A stretch of 64,000 nt of DNA from assembly GCF_003383615.1 (NCBI RefSeq), contig NZ_QNUL01000009.1:124001-188000 (forward strand), read 5' to 3'. The notes under the pieces were generated by a model. The model was given only the letters and a program-made list of their open reading frames with translations, made no database searches and was not told the origin of the DNA. Below are positions 8,308-18,400 of this stretch, piece by piece (position 1 is the first letter of the stretch; the number at the start of each line of letters is the position of its first letter). The stretch comes from Dyadobacter luteus (GTDB taxonomy: Bacteria; Bacteroidota; Bacteroidia; Cytophagales; Spirosomataceae). A program made the translations under genes and the position numbers.

Positions 8308-10503
8308 TCACAGTTTGAGTTTGAGTGAAAGTATCACCTGACGAAGATTACCAGGCGTCACAAATCCTCTCCCACCGTAATAATATTTGGTATTCAAGAG
8401 ATTATCTGCAGACAAGGCAAGCGCATAACCCGTTTGGTCATAGCTGATCTGCGCATTGATCAGACTGTACGCGTTTGTATAAAACTGACCTGCTGACCTG
8501 GAATTAATGATCACATCTTTGCCATAATGATTCCCTCCTAACCCTGCAGAAAGCCCTTTCAGAGCAAATCCTTTAAGCATATAATTGATATACCAGTTTC
8601 CAGAAAGTGCAGGTCCTGAATTCACTGGCCGAAGCCCTTGCGTATTCGCATCCGCAACAGTCAGCTTACTATCGTTATAAGCAAATCCGGCATGTAAAAA
8701 GAGGCCTTGCAAGGGAGCACTTTGCAAGTCCGCTTCAAGACCCCGGCTGCGTTGACGCCCATCCTGAATAAAAATACTGACGTTTTCAGGATTAGATCTT
8801 ACCACATTACTTACCTGAATATGGTAGTAGCTTAGTGTGGCCTCCAACAGTTTTTTTGCTAATTCTACCTTTACACCAGCTTCCAGCTGATTGCCCAGCT
8901 GAGGCCGGAAATTCGAGATCGTTCCGTCCACCTGACTTGTCGGTGCTACATTCTGAAAGCCGTTCATGTAGCTGGCAAACAAGGCCAGTTTTTGCGGCAA
9001 TACCTGATAGGTTACACCCAGTTTAGGAGAAAACGCTGTTTGGTTGTAATCACCGGTTGTTGCGTTTGTAGTTTTATTATAAGTTCCCTGGTTCACAAGC
9101 CTGTCAATCCGCGCGCTGATCATAATCGAAAGCGCTTCTGTAGGATTGATGACATCAGAAACATAAGCTGAATACGAATTCTGGACAGCAAGTGTAATGG
9201 CAGGAATTCTGCCGGCGAGCCTGCTGGTTATTTGCTGCGCGTTAAACAGTCCGTAAGCCGGATTATTGCCATGAACAGCTACAGTATCAAACACCGGTCT
9301 CACTGCTCCTTCCGCTCCATTGGCACGTGAACCATCCAGCCCGTTGGCTGTAGTGCCATAGCTATATCTGTAATAATCAAGTCCAGCCAATAGTCTGTTA
9401 CGAACCCTTCCCACATAAAAATCGCCACGCAAATTCTGTTGTATTTGCTGACTGATGATTGATTCGGGCCCATAATTCACCACCCTGCGTATCACACTGG
9501 AATTATTATTTGTTAAAACCATCGTCTGGTAATCTCCGTGTGATTGGCTGTTATTGCTGATCAGGTTCGTTTCCGCAGACCAGCGGTCAGACAGACGGTA
9601 GCTGATCTTTCCGTAAAAGTTGATGGCCGTCGTTTTGAAAAGCACACTATTATCAGTAAACGATTTATTGTAATCCAGCTTCAGATCCGTTGTGTTACCG
9701 ACCTGCACAGCTTCTCCGTTTGCAGAAGGATTCATTGGAATGAACAATGGATTATTGGTCGCTACCCTTCTGAGGATTTCCCCTTCTGCTTCAATTTTCA
9801 GATTCTTATTGACCTTGTAAGCAAAGCTAGGCGCAAGGAAAAGATTCCGGTACAATCCCTGATCCTGGAAGCTTTCTTTATTGGTGTACGCACCTGTCAC
9901 CCTGAATAGTTTACTACGATCCACTGACAATGGAAGGTTCACATCTACTGTGGCTCTTTGATAGTTGTTATTTCCGCCGGCAAAAAATAAAGTGGCAAAT
10001 TTGTTATGCTGTGGTTTCACCGTGATTCTGTTGATCAGCCCACCGAAAACGGTCATTGAGCTCGCAAATAGTGCGCCGCTAGGTCCTTTCACCACATCCA
10101 ATTGCGCTATGTTAGAAGGATCTATATCTGAAGCAACGTAACCGTTAAGTCCGTTACGGAAATTGGATCTGGTCCTAAAGCCGCGGATGGTGTAATTGGG
10201 AGACGCACCTGCCCAGCTTGGCGTAACCCCGGTAATGTTGGAGAGCATATTGTACTGTACAAAATAGTTGCGGTTACGAAGCAACTTTCCACTTACTGTA
10301 TGGCTTAACTGCGGATTTTCAAGGCTGGTGATGGGCATGCGGGAAGAGAACTCGCTTGAAATATCTGCTGTTTCCACCACCCCGCCAATAACTACTTCCT
10401 GTAATTCCAACGAGCGTATTTCTAGCGAATCTTTGACTTCCTGCGCATTGGACTTAAACGTGAAAATCAGCATCGCAGCCGTTAATAGTACTAACTTATT
10501 CAT
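8308..10503 (-). CDS. TonB-dependent siderophore-type outer-membrane receptor
   Basis: This 731-residue protein has a signal peptide (1-20, ending SNA-QE), a short TonB-box-like region (LQEVVIGG), a plug domain with YTIRGF and VVKGPSGALF (about residues 107-148), and a 22-strand barrel ending in an aromatic/hydrophobic C-terminus (LSLKLKL). It lacks the carboxypeptidase-like extension and partner lipoprotein of SusC proteins, so it fits the FhuA/FecA-like receptors for ferric siderophores. It heads an operon with the PepSY membrane protein. I saw no Fur box upstream. Confidence 0.88.
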   Translation of the reverse strand: MNKLVLLTAAMLIFTFKSNAQEVKDSLEIRSLELQEVVIGGVVETADISSEFSSRMPITSLENPQLSHTVSGKLLRNRNYFVQYNMLSNITGVTPSWAGASPNYTIRGFRTRSNFRNGLNGYVASDIDPSNIAQLDVVKGPSGALFASSMTVFGGLINRITVKPQHNKFATLFFAGGNNNYQRATVDVNLPLSVDRSKLFRVTGAYTNKESFQDQGLYRNLFLAPSFAYKVNKNLKIEAEGEILRRVATNNPLFIPMNPSANGEAVQVGNTTDLKLDYNKSFTDNSVLFKTTAINFYGKISYRLSDRWSAETNLISNNSQSHGDYQTMVLTNNNSSVIRRVVNYGPESIISQQIQQNLRGDFYVGRVRNRLLAGLDYYRYSYGTTANGLDGSRANGAEGAVRPVFDTVAVHGNNPAYGLFNAQQITSRLAGRIPAITLAVQNSYSAYVSDVINPTEALSIMISARIDRLVNQGTYNKTTNATTGDYNQTAFSPKLGVTYQVLPQKLALFASYMNGFQNVAPTSQVDGTISNFRPQLGNQLEAGVKVELAKKLLEATLSYYHIQVSNVVRSNPENVSIFIQDGRQRSRGLEADLQSAPLQGLFLHAGFAYNDSKLTVADANTQGLRPVNSGPALSGNWYINYMLKGFALKGLSAGLGGNHYGKDVIINSRSAGQFYTNAYSLINAQISYDQTGYALALSADNLLNTKYYYGGRGFVTPGNLRQVILSLKLKL

Positions 10504-10674
10504 GTCTTACTTCATCTTTATTTCGCCGGATCCAAAATCCTTTCCGAGGGTGACAAATTCGTTTTAATTCCCTTGCTCCGCAATCCAAACTGTATTGCAA
10601 AAATCACCAATTTTCACATCGGAGATTCTGATTAATGTCATTTTAATATGGTCATCATATCAATTGCCATGTCG

Positions 10675-11532
10675 TTACTCGCTGACATACTGGTAGTCAA
10701 CCGTTGTTCCTATTTTGACAACCCGGCTGTTGATTGCGATGCCGTCCTTCAGTATATACACCAAAAATTCGACCTGATCGGTTTTGTACTCTTCCGGGAT
10801 TGTATAACCAAATGTTCTGGTAAGCTCATCTCCTGCTTTCAGCTCACCTGTTTCATCACCGTACAGATCCGTCAGGTAGGCCCTGAGCACATGATTGTGA
10901 ACGTAAGTCGGGTCAATATCCGGCGCCTGTGGCAGGTACTGCGGATACACCATCCCACTTTCCAGCACACTCACTGCAAGCTTGTAGTTACCCGGCACAT
11001 TGGCCCTTAGTTTGACCTGCAGAGTTGCTTTACGCTTATCGATCACCGAAACAAGCTTCAGCCCGGCATGGGCAGGCTTGTCCAGCGCCTTTTGCAAATA
11101 CTCTCTTGTAATGTTGGGGGTTGAATAGGCACCTCTCTGGCGATAGTTTTCGTCATGATCCACAATCGTACTGGGATAAGCACCCGTCACTCCGAAATGC
11201 CGCTCCAGCTCGCTGTGTTTGCTAAATCTAAAAGGGTCATTTTCTACAAGTTTTCCATGTATGATCGACGCAAATATACGGTTGCCAATATCGCTGAGCT
11301 GCTGGACCTGCTGAATGTCGCGCTTGATGTAAGGACAAAATTTGCAGTCGGTTGTGGTAAATTCCCATATCAGCACATTCTTCACAAAATCTTTTCCCGG
11401 CAAGCCAGCTACAATCCCGTCATTTTCGCCAGATGGCGTTACCGAATCCAGCTTTGATCCACCCGAAGTGCAGCTCTGCAGCAGCGTAATCAATATGGAC
11501 AGGCACCAGAGGTATTTCAATTTCTTTTTCAT
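10675..11532 (-). CDS. Omp28-related outer-membrane lipoprotein with thioredoxin-like CxxC
   Basis: From the ATG at 11532 the protein has about 285 residues and a lipoprotein signal (MKKKLKYLW..LLQSCTSG). A thioredoxin-like segment follows: LIWEFTTTDCKFCPYIKRDI with a CKFC motif, and a cis-proline-like GAYPSTIV loop further on. The C-terminal half is a beta-rich domain. This matches the Omp28 family of Bacteroidota, known from Porphyromonas, whose function is unsettled. The open frame continues to 11625 but that would overlap the upstream gene; 11532 leaves a 20-bp gap and starts with a proper lipoprotein signal. It is the last gene of TlpA-DUF6029-Omp28. Confidence 0.78.
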   Translation of the reverse strand: MKKKLKYLWCLSILITLLQSCTSGGSKLDSVTPSGENDGIVAGLPGKDFVKNVLIWEFTTTDCKFCPYIKRDIQQVQQLSDIGNRIFASIIHGKLVENDPFRFSKHSELERHFGVTGAYPSTIVDHDENYRQRGAYSTPNITREYLQKALDKPAHAGLKLVSVIDKRKATLQVKLRANVPGNYKLAVSVLESGMVYPQYLPQAPDIDPTYVHNHVLRAYLTDLYGDETGELKAGDELTRTFGYTIPEEYKTDQVEFLVYILKDGIAINSRVVKIGTTVDYQYVSE

Positions 11533-11552
11533 GATTTTCAAATGTTGATGTG

Positions 11553-13127
11553 TTAAAAAGAGCAGGTCAGTGACAGATTTGCACCTGTGTAAGCAGGCAT
11601 AAGCCGGCACACACCGCCAGCGCATTGATAACCTGCCCGGTTTCTCCCGTACTGAAGTGCTACCCGTGTAGCTGATCGCGAGTAACTGGCTCCTGCATTG
11701 TAATAGTGGACGCCATTGCCTCCATAGTTATATAAATCACTGGTAAAAAAGCTCCATGAAGGAGCCAGTTCGTAGGTCAGGTTCAGCGACGCCCAGTTTC
11801 TATCTTGTTGTTTTTTGTATAAATGCCCTGCTTCAATTCTCAACGATCGTTTCTGATTAAAACGGTAGACGATGTCAGCCACAGCAATCTGCGCATGATA
11901 GCTTCCCCCTTTTTCACCTATACTTTCAGGATTGAAAGTCTGGCTTGAAAAAACCAAAGTGGTTTTAAGCCTAGAGTTCCATTGTTTATTTAAGTCAAAA
12001 TTCAGATCCCTGTAAAATAAAGTCTTACCGGTTTGTGTAAATGAAAACCCCGTCTCAGCCGTTCCCATCAGATTATAATAAGCTGAACCGTTTGCAGAGA
12101 AATTGAGTCCGCTCTCACCACCTGCCAGGGAACCTTCAGGAAAAAAATGAAAGAAGTCAAGTTGTCCCCCGGCCTCTCCGTTACTTTGCGCCGCATAGGG
12201 ATTCAGGTTAGCAATAGCATAGGTATACTGACGCGTAAGTGCTGGTGTATAATTCGCTACTTCTGTTAGTCCTACTGTAGAACGCGAAGACCTGAAATCC
12301 ATATATTCCAAACGCCGAACGGTAAGCAGCACTCCTGTATGATCTTTGTTACAACCTGCCTCTAAAAGCAAAGCACTTCCATCCTTTTGCATGTTATCAT
12401 TATAAATCGCGGGATCTGCGGTCTTATAAACGTATTCACCTTTCAGAGAAAAAGCGCCTCTCTGTAATTGTCCCTGAAAGGAAAACAGATTCACGTTTGG
12501 ATTGACCGATTCAGAAGTACCTGTATAACGCTCATACCGATTAACATAGCTGGCCTCAACAGAAACAGCGCTTTTGCTCCAACCAAACAGCCGGGACACT
12601 TCCAGTTTATAATTCAAACCTCTCAGCTGACTTTCTGCTCTCTGAAGGTATTTTCTCGGCCTTCCATAAACTGCTTTCAGCTGCATAAAATCATTCAACC
12701 GATAAGCTACTTTCACTCCTTCAATGGAGTTGTTCAAACCCAGAAGCCGTTCTTCATAGGCTCGCAAAGCCAAACCGCTTCCAAACTGTTCATAAAAATC
12801 TCCTACCGTAACTGTCAGCTTCTCATCCTGAAAAGAGGCATATTTAAATGTAATCTTCTGACCGCTCAGCTCGGAAGGAAGTCCCTGCAAAACCGGCAGA
12901 TATGCTTCGTAAACTACACCTGCGCTGAACTTTCCCTTTGTATAATCCAGTTTGAGAAAGTTGTTAGAGCCGAAACGATCATCAGGACTTGCTGCATCCG
13001 GTGCCTTATCATTGATATAATAGACAGAATTAGATTCAAATCCACCAGAAAGATTACCTGTTGACTGAGCCAGGCACACGGATATAGTCCGGATCACAAG
13101 TAGCAAGCTCAATAAAACAGCTCTCAT
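11553..13127 (-). CDS. DUF6029-like outer-membrane beta-barrel protein
   Basis: This 524-residue protein has a signal peptide (about 1-20, ending CLAQ) and a long series of amphipathic beta strands with aromatic girdles, ending in LTCSF, a C-terminal phenylalanine as in outer-membrane barrels. Segments such as GDFYEQFGSGLALRAYEE and GVKVAYR are, from memory, typical of DUF6029 proteins, which often sit between TlpA and Omp28 genes. Its ATG overlaps the stop of the tlpA-like gene by 4 bp (ATGA), so the two are translationally coupled. The role is unknown; a porin or a scaffold for the thioredoxin-like partners are possibilities. Confidence 0.75.
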   Translation of the reverse strand: MRAVLLSLLLVIRTISVCLAQSTGNLSGGFESNSVYYINDKAPDAASPDDRFGSNNFLKLDYTKGKFSAGVVYEAYLPVLQGLPSELSGQKITFKYASFQDEKLTVTVGDFYEQFGSGLALRAYEERLLGLNNSIEGVKVAYRLNDFMQLKAVYGRPRKYLQRAESQLRGLNYKLEVSRLFGWSKSAVSVEASYVNRYERYTGTSESVNPNVNLFSFQGQLQRGAFSLKGEYVYKTADPAIYNDNMQKDGSALLLEAGCNKDHTGVLLTVRRLEYMDFRSSRSTVGLTEVANYTPALTRQYTYAIANLNPYAAQSNGEAGGQLDFFHFFPEGSLAGGESGLNFSANGSAYYNLMGTAETGFSFTQTGKTLFYRDLNFDLNKQWNSRLKTTLVFSSQTFNPESIGEKGGSYHAQIAVADIVYRFNQKRSLRIEAGHLYKKQQDRNWASLNLTYELAPSWSFFTSDLYNYGGNGVHYYNAGASYSRSATRVALQYGRNRAGYQCAGGVCRLMPAYTGANLSLTCSF

Positions 13128-13624
13128 TTACTGTGCAAATCTTTCAGTGCCTTCTGCAGCTGCAGCTCACTTCCCGGCACATAGCCTGTATGTGTGTATA
13201 CCAAATTACCAGCCTGATCAAACAGAAACAGTTGCGGAATCGCGTTGACATTAAGTGCCCTTTTGAAATCCTGATTCTGGTCCAGCAGTATGGTCGCAGG
13301 CCAACGACCCGCCGAACTGAACGCTCTTACCTTGGCACTGAAACGATTATCGTCCACAGCCACAGCCACCAGTTTAAAAGGCGTTTCTGGTTTCCATTCT
13401 TCAAAATGATCCCTGATCGCATTCAATTCTTCCAGACAAGGTTTACAGATGGTTGACCAGAAACTAATCACGACCGGTTGTTGGTCTTTCAACAAATCAC
13501 GTGTATTCACAGCTGACCCGGAGAGCGTATTCACAGTTAGTTGAGGTAAAACCCTCTGTGCTTCAACCTTGAAATTTATGATAAGAAACAGGATCGTAAA
13601 TACGACCGTCATAGCAGGTTTCAT
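13124..13624 (-). CDS. TlpA/ResA-like periplasmic thioredoxin
   Basis: This roughly 166-residue protein has a signal peptide (MKPAMTVV..KVEA) and a TlpA-like thioredoxin fold. The active site reads SFWSTICKPCLEE (CKPC), and the cis-Pro loop is NAIPQLFLF. It should reduce or isomerise disulfides, or pass electrons, in the periplasm. The frame begins at 13639, but the ATG at 13624 gives the better signal peptide. It leads the TlpA-DUF6029-Omp28 group, and the only thing between it and the upstream susD is a hairpin, so it is probably expressed by readthrough from the SusCD operon. Confidence 0.85.
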   Translation of the reverse strand: MKPAMTVVFTILFLIINFKVEAQRVLPQLTVNTLSGSAVNTRDLLKDQQPVVISFWSTICKPCLEELNAIRDHFEEWKPETPFKLVAVAVDDNRFSAKVRAFSSAGRWPATILLDQNQDFKRALNVNAIPQLFLFDQAGNLVYTHTGYVPGSELQLQKALKDLHSK

Positions 13625-13661
13625 GAAAATTTCTTTCAATACTGATGATAAAAGAATGGCA

Positions 13662-13694
13662 AAGCCACCCTTTCAGATACGGAAAGGGTGGCTT
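13662..13694 (-). terminator. Strong hairpin after susD of locus A
   Basis: Arms AAGCCACCCTTTC (13662-13674) and GAAAGGGTGGCTT (13682-13694) are perfectly complementary over 13 bp with a 7-nt loop. On the minus strand it follows the susD stop by 7 bp and is followed by TGCCATTCTTTT. The next gene (TlpA-like) begins within 37-70 bp, leaving hardly any room for a promoter, so it may act as a partial terminator or RNA-stability element. Confidence 0.8.
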
Positions 13695-13701
13695 CATTAT
13701 A

Positions 13702-15336
13702 TTAATACCCAGGATTCTGAGGAGTTACCCCAAGATCTTCTCCTTTTTCACCAGTCGGGATAGGGAAACGGTAGTGTTTACCTCTTACGTTGTTGTACTT
13801 CGCATGCAGGTGCTTGTGTACCTTTGCAAAGAAAGGACTTACTGTATTGCCGTCTTTGCCCACTTTGCCCGATACCGCGTAAGAATCATCGTAGTATTCG
13901 AAATCTTTTACTGACTTCACTGAGCTCACCAAAGTCTTCCATCTTACTGCATTAAACCAGTCCTTCTGCTCGTAGGTAAACTCTAATGCCCATTCTTTAC
14001 GGATATCGTTTACTGTTACGGCCGTCAGGTTTTTGGTTGTATTTCCGAATGCACGTGTTCTTAACTGGTTAACCAAAGGCAGCGCTTCTGCATTACGACC
14101 CAGTGCTACCAGCGCTTCTGCTTTGTTCAAAAGAACCTCTGCATAACGGATTTCAATACGGTCAATTTCGTTGGTTTGAATACAAAGATTCACACTGTTA
14201 GGGTAAGTACGGTCAATAAATTTCCCATAACGTGGCAAAGTGATCGGAGGCAGGAAGCTGTACTTCTTGTTGTTTTCCAATGGATTTTCCAGTACAGTCG
14301 TATACGAATACTCACGACGCTTATCAGTCGCATCCCATTGCGCATAACGTTCAAGGTTCGATGGCCCGATATGGTTGTCTTTTTCCAGTTCAAAAGCAAA
14401 TGTGAAAGAGCAGTGACTCTGGTGGTTACCCTGTGCATCGATACCATCTCCATCATGGTGAATGGTAAAAATATGTTCCGGTGCCTTGCTTTCATTTCCT
14501 TTTCCGAAAATGTTGTTGAAGTTATCAAGCAAGCGATACTTACCGCCATTGATCACTTTATCGGCATGCTCTACAGCTTTGTTAAGACGGGAGGTTTCAA
14601 TGTGAATATGCTCAGTGTCTCTTGACAAATTCGCGCTTTCCGCAATCTGATCCTGTGTAAGCGGCACATTTCCCCAAACCAGGTACACACGTGAAAGAAT
14701 CGCATTGGCTGATCCTTTTGAAGGATTGATCGGACTGGAATCATAATCCGGAAGGTTGGCTTCTGCCTCAGTCAAATCCTTCACGATCTGTGCGTATACA
14801 TCGTTTATCGACGCTCTGGTTGTAACCACCTTACCGGTCTCCAGTACTAAAGGAACCTCTCCGAAAAGCTGTACAAGATATGAATAGAACAAACCACGAA
14901 GGAACTTGGCTCTGGCCACGCTCACTTTTTTCGCATCTGCAGAAAGTGCTGATGAAGCGCTGATCTTTTCGATCGCATCGTTGGTAATCCCAATCGATTT
15001 GTACAGACGGTTATACACTTTCACAGGGTACCAGTTCGTAGGCTTCACTTCAAAGCGGCTTACCTCTGGTCCTGCTTCGCTCTCTTCTCCTTCAAAACTT
15101 ACTGTGTTCTCAGATGAAGACTCAACCAGAAATGAAAACGATGAGCTGAGTGTCTGGTAAGGTCCCAGAGCACCGTTGACCAGTGCATACGCTTCCTCGT
15201 CTGTTTTTACAACACTTTCTCCTACTACAATTGGATCGTCATCCAGAGGCTTCTTGCACGCATCGACTGCGATTAAGAGTGCCAGAGCTATCAGCCCTTT
15301 TGAAACTCCTGATAAAATTGACTTTTTCATACGCAC
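13702..15336 (-). CDS. SusD/RagB-family surface lipoprotein (locus A)
   Basis: This 544-residue protein has a lipoprotein signal (LLIAVDACKK, Cys near residue 27) and the SusD helical scaffold with tetratricopeptide-like repeats. Family landmarks are FLRGLFYSYLVQLFGEVPLV, IRYAEVLLNKAEALV (about residue 400) and RKEWALEFTYEQKDWFNAVRW. It should cap the SusC barrel outside the cell and bind substrate. It follows susC by 74 bp. No enzyme gene accompanies the pair, so the substrate is not necessarily a glycan. Confidence 0.92.
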   Translation of the reverse strand: MRMKKSILSGVSKGLIALALLIAVDACKKPLDDDPIVVGESVVKTDEEAYALVNGALGPYQTLSSSFSFLVESSSENTVSFEGEESEAGPEVSRFEVKPTNWYPVKVYNRLYKSIGITNDAIEKISASSALSADAKKVSVARAKFLRGLFYSYLVQLFGEVPLVLETGKVVTTRASINDVYAQIVKDLTEAEANLPDYDSSPINPSKGSANAILSRVYLVWGNVPLTQDQIAESANLSRDTEHIHIETSRLNKAVEHADKVINGGKYRLLDNFNNIFGKGNESKAPEHIFTIHHDGDGIDAQGNHQSHCSFTFAFELEKDNHIGPSNLERYAQWDATDKRREYSYTTVLENPLENNKKYSFLPPITLPRYGKFIDRTYPNSVNLCIQTNEIDRIEIRYAEVLLNKAEALVALGRNAEALPLVNQLRTRAFGNTTKNLTAVTVNDIRKEWALEFTYEQKDWFNAVRWKTLVSSVKSVKDFEYYDDSYAVSGKVGKDGNTVSPFFAKVHKHLHAKYNNVRGKHYRFPIPTGEKGEDLGVTPQNPGY

Positions 15337-15410
15337 TTGGGAATAATTAATTGTTAATATATAGATGTAATAGACTTAAATAATACAGATTAAATCTGCG
15401 TGGGCACCTC

Positions 15411-18400
15411 CTAGAAAGAGATGGCCACGCCTGCCAGAAATGTTCTTGCAGATGGATAAGAACCAATGTCCAGTCCGCTGGAAACTTCAGGATCGTATCC
15501 CTTATAGGACGTGATGCGAAGCAGATTATTCGCCGAGGCAAACACGCGCATTTTCAATTGTCCTCCTTTAAGTTTGATGTTGTAACCCAGCGTCAGGTTT
15601 TTCATTTTCAGATAAGATGCATTCTCCACATAACGGCTGTCTATGTATGCAAATGGACGTGTTCCTGTAATGCGTGGCAGATAATTGGAAGGGTTCGATT
15701 CAGTCCAGCTGTCTAAAACCGAAGTCAGCACGTTATAGCTGTCATTTGGTTGTTCCAATGTACGTCTGAGCCCGTTAAAGAGCTGTGCTCCCTGCGATCC
15801 CTGAAATAAAGCGAACAGATCAAAGTTTTTGTAAGTAAGCGTTGTTGACAAACCATAGGTAAAATCCGGCTGGGAGTTACCGATAATCGTTCTGTCGTAG
15901 GAATCAACCACTCCATCTTTTTCGCCGTTTGAACCACTGATATCTGCAAATTTGAGATCCCCCGGACTTGGTGTGGATCCTCCCACTTTCGGCAGCTCAG
16001 CTACATTGTCACCGGTTTGCACGATGCCTTCAAAAATCAACCCGTAATAAGAGCCCAGCGGATTATTTACACGCAGGATCTGCTGAGAACTGTTACCCTG
16101 CTGCAACTGCTTGGTTGTTCCCATGTCAGTAATCGTGTTGATGTTACGGGCAATGTTAGCCGCCACAGCCCAGTTAAATCCTGATCCCTGGATCAATGTG
16201 GCAGTGATACCCAACTCGACACCTTTGTTAGTAACATGACCCACATTCACCAGCTGCTCAATCACCCCCTGCGAAGAGTTCACAGGTACGTTCAACAGCA
16301 GATCTGAGGTTTTTTTATAGTATATATCTGCTACCAGACCAAGCCGGTTCGAGAAGAATGAAGCATCCACACCCAGGTTGTGCTGCATGGTTGTTTCCCA
16401 TCTCAGATTAGGGTTGCCCAGGTTATTCTTCGAATACGAAGCACTTCCATTATACTGTCCGGATGTATAAGTCTGAGCAAACTCATAGTCACCAATTTCC
16501 TGGTTACCCACAAGGCCGGTTGATGCTCTCAGTTTTAAGGAAGTCAGCTGATTCTGATTTTTCAGAAACTCCTCTTCATCCACATTCCACGACAGACCTA
16601 TCGACGGGAAATAGCCCCAACGGTATTTCTCTGCAAACCTGGATGAATTATCGGCCCGAATCGTTGCTGTCAGATTGTATTTCTGCTTCAGTGTATAATT
16701 TACACGGCCAATCAATGAATTTAACCGGGCTTTGGAAGAGCCTGTAACAGGTGGGTAACGCACGGCTCCGTCGGCCAGGTTATTGTGTTTCAGATCCTCG
16801 TTGGTGAAACGTGATGCGATCGTGGTTGCATAACCCAGTTGCGTTTGCTGATATGTATAGCCGGCCAGCACATCAATAAAATGATTGTCGTTCAGCTTTT
16901 TGGTATAACCCAGTGTGTATTCAGTCTGCAACACTTCATTGCGTTTGTTACCTACTGCTCCTACTCCCTTTTCAGCCAGACCCAATGATGTATACGAAGG
17001 CGCAAAGAAGTTCTGCGTCGCGTTATTCACACTTGTTCCCACACTCACTTTGGCTATCAGACCTTCCAGAATCTGGTATCTTGCAAAGAAATTCGCCATC
17101 AAAGTGTTACTGATCGTCTGTGCCACACTGTTTTTCAGATCCGACACAGGATTGGTAGTTTTGGTGCCGAGTGCAAAATAGGCATACTCATAAGGGTTGC
17201 TGTAATTGTAACCTCCACCGCTTGCATGTATCGGAACCACAGGTGGTATAAACAGAGCGTATGTGAGCGAGTTGGTAATCCCGGCAGAAAACGGGGAAGA
17301 ATTGTAATTCACCGGCTCTGTTGTTGTGAGACTGCTCTGGGTATTTTTTCCAAAAATAGTAGACAATCCGACCGTAAGATTTGGTTTCAGATCTCGTTCC
17401 AGATTGATACGTGCATTACTTCTCTTAAAACCTGAATTAATCACAATCCCTTTCTGATCTACTAAATTCCCAGAAATCAGATACCGCGTTTTATCATCCC
17501 CTCCGCTGATCGATAGCTCATGGTTCTGGCTCAGGCCGGTCTGCAACACCGCATCCTGCCAGTTGTAACCCTGGCCGAGCTGGCTGATCTGCTCATCGGT
17601 ATACCGTCCTTTGTTATTGAAGTAATCCTTCTGTAATCTGGCCCATTGACTGGCATTCATCAGATCCAGTTTCCTGGCAGACTGCCCAACTCCGAGCGTG
17701 TAACGGTAGTTAATATTCGTTTCTCCGCGCTTACCTTTTTTGGTGGTTACAATAATTACTCCATTGGCTCCTCTTGATCCGTATATGGCTGTAGCTGATA
17801 CATCTTTTAGTACTTCGATAGATTCAATATCTGCCGGATTAATTGATGACAATGGGTCTATACTGCTTTCAATTGCTCCCAGCCCTGTCTTGTTAGCGCT
17901 TGCATCATTATAGAAGATAAAGCCGTCGATTACATACAAAGGATCGTTTTTAGCATTCACCGATGTTCCTCCGCGGATACGGATCGACGAGCCTGATCCG
18001 GGTTGCCCTGAAGTTTGCGTTGCGCTCAAACCAGCCACTGAACCACCCAAAAGACCGTCCAGCGTTGGCATTACATTATTTTCCAGCACCGACTTAGGTA
18101 CTGACACCACGGCTCCTGTAAGCTCTTTACGCTTCTGCTCTCCATACCCAACCACAACCAGCTCTTCCAGCGATTTCACGTCGGGCCTCAGGTCAATAGT
18201 CACCGAACGCTGTCCTCCCAAAGCAACCTCCTGTGTAAGATAACCAATGGAACTGATGACGAGTACTGTATTCTGATCAGTGATTTGCAACTGAAATTTG
18301 CCATTCGCATCAGAAACCGTTCCGACAGAGGTACCTTTCACAACCACATTGACTCCCGGAAGCCCCTCACCTCGTTCGTCTCTGATCGTACCATGCACGT

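Noticed and set aside
12468..13064. 198-codon ORF on the + strand
   Set aside because: It is antisense to the DUF6029-like gene; the opposite frame has a clear signal peptide and barrel pattern.
14176..14625. 149-codon ORF on the + strand
   Set aside because: It is antisense to susD of locus A, with no recognisable domain.
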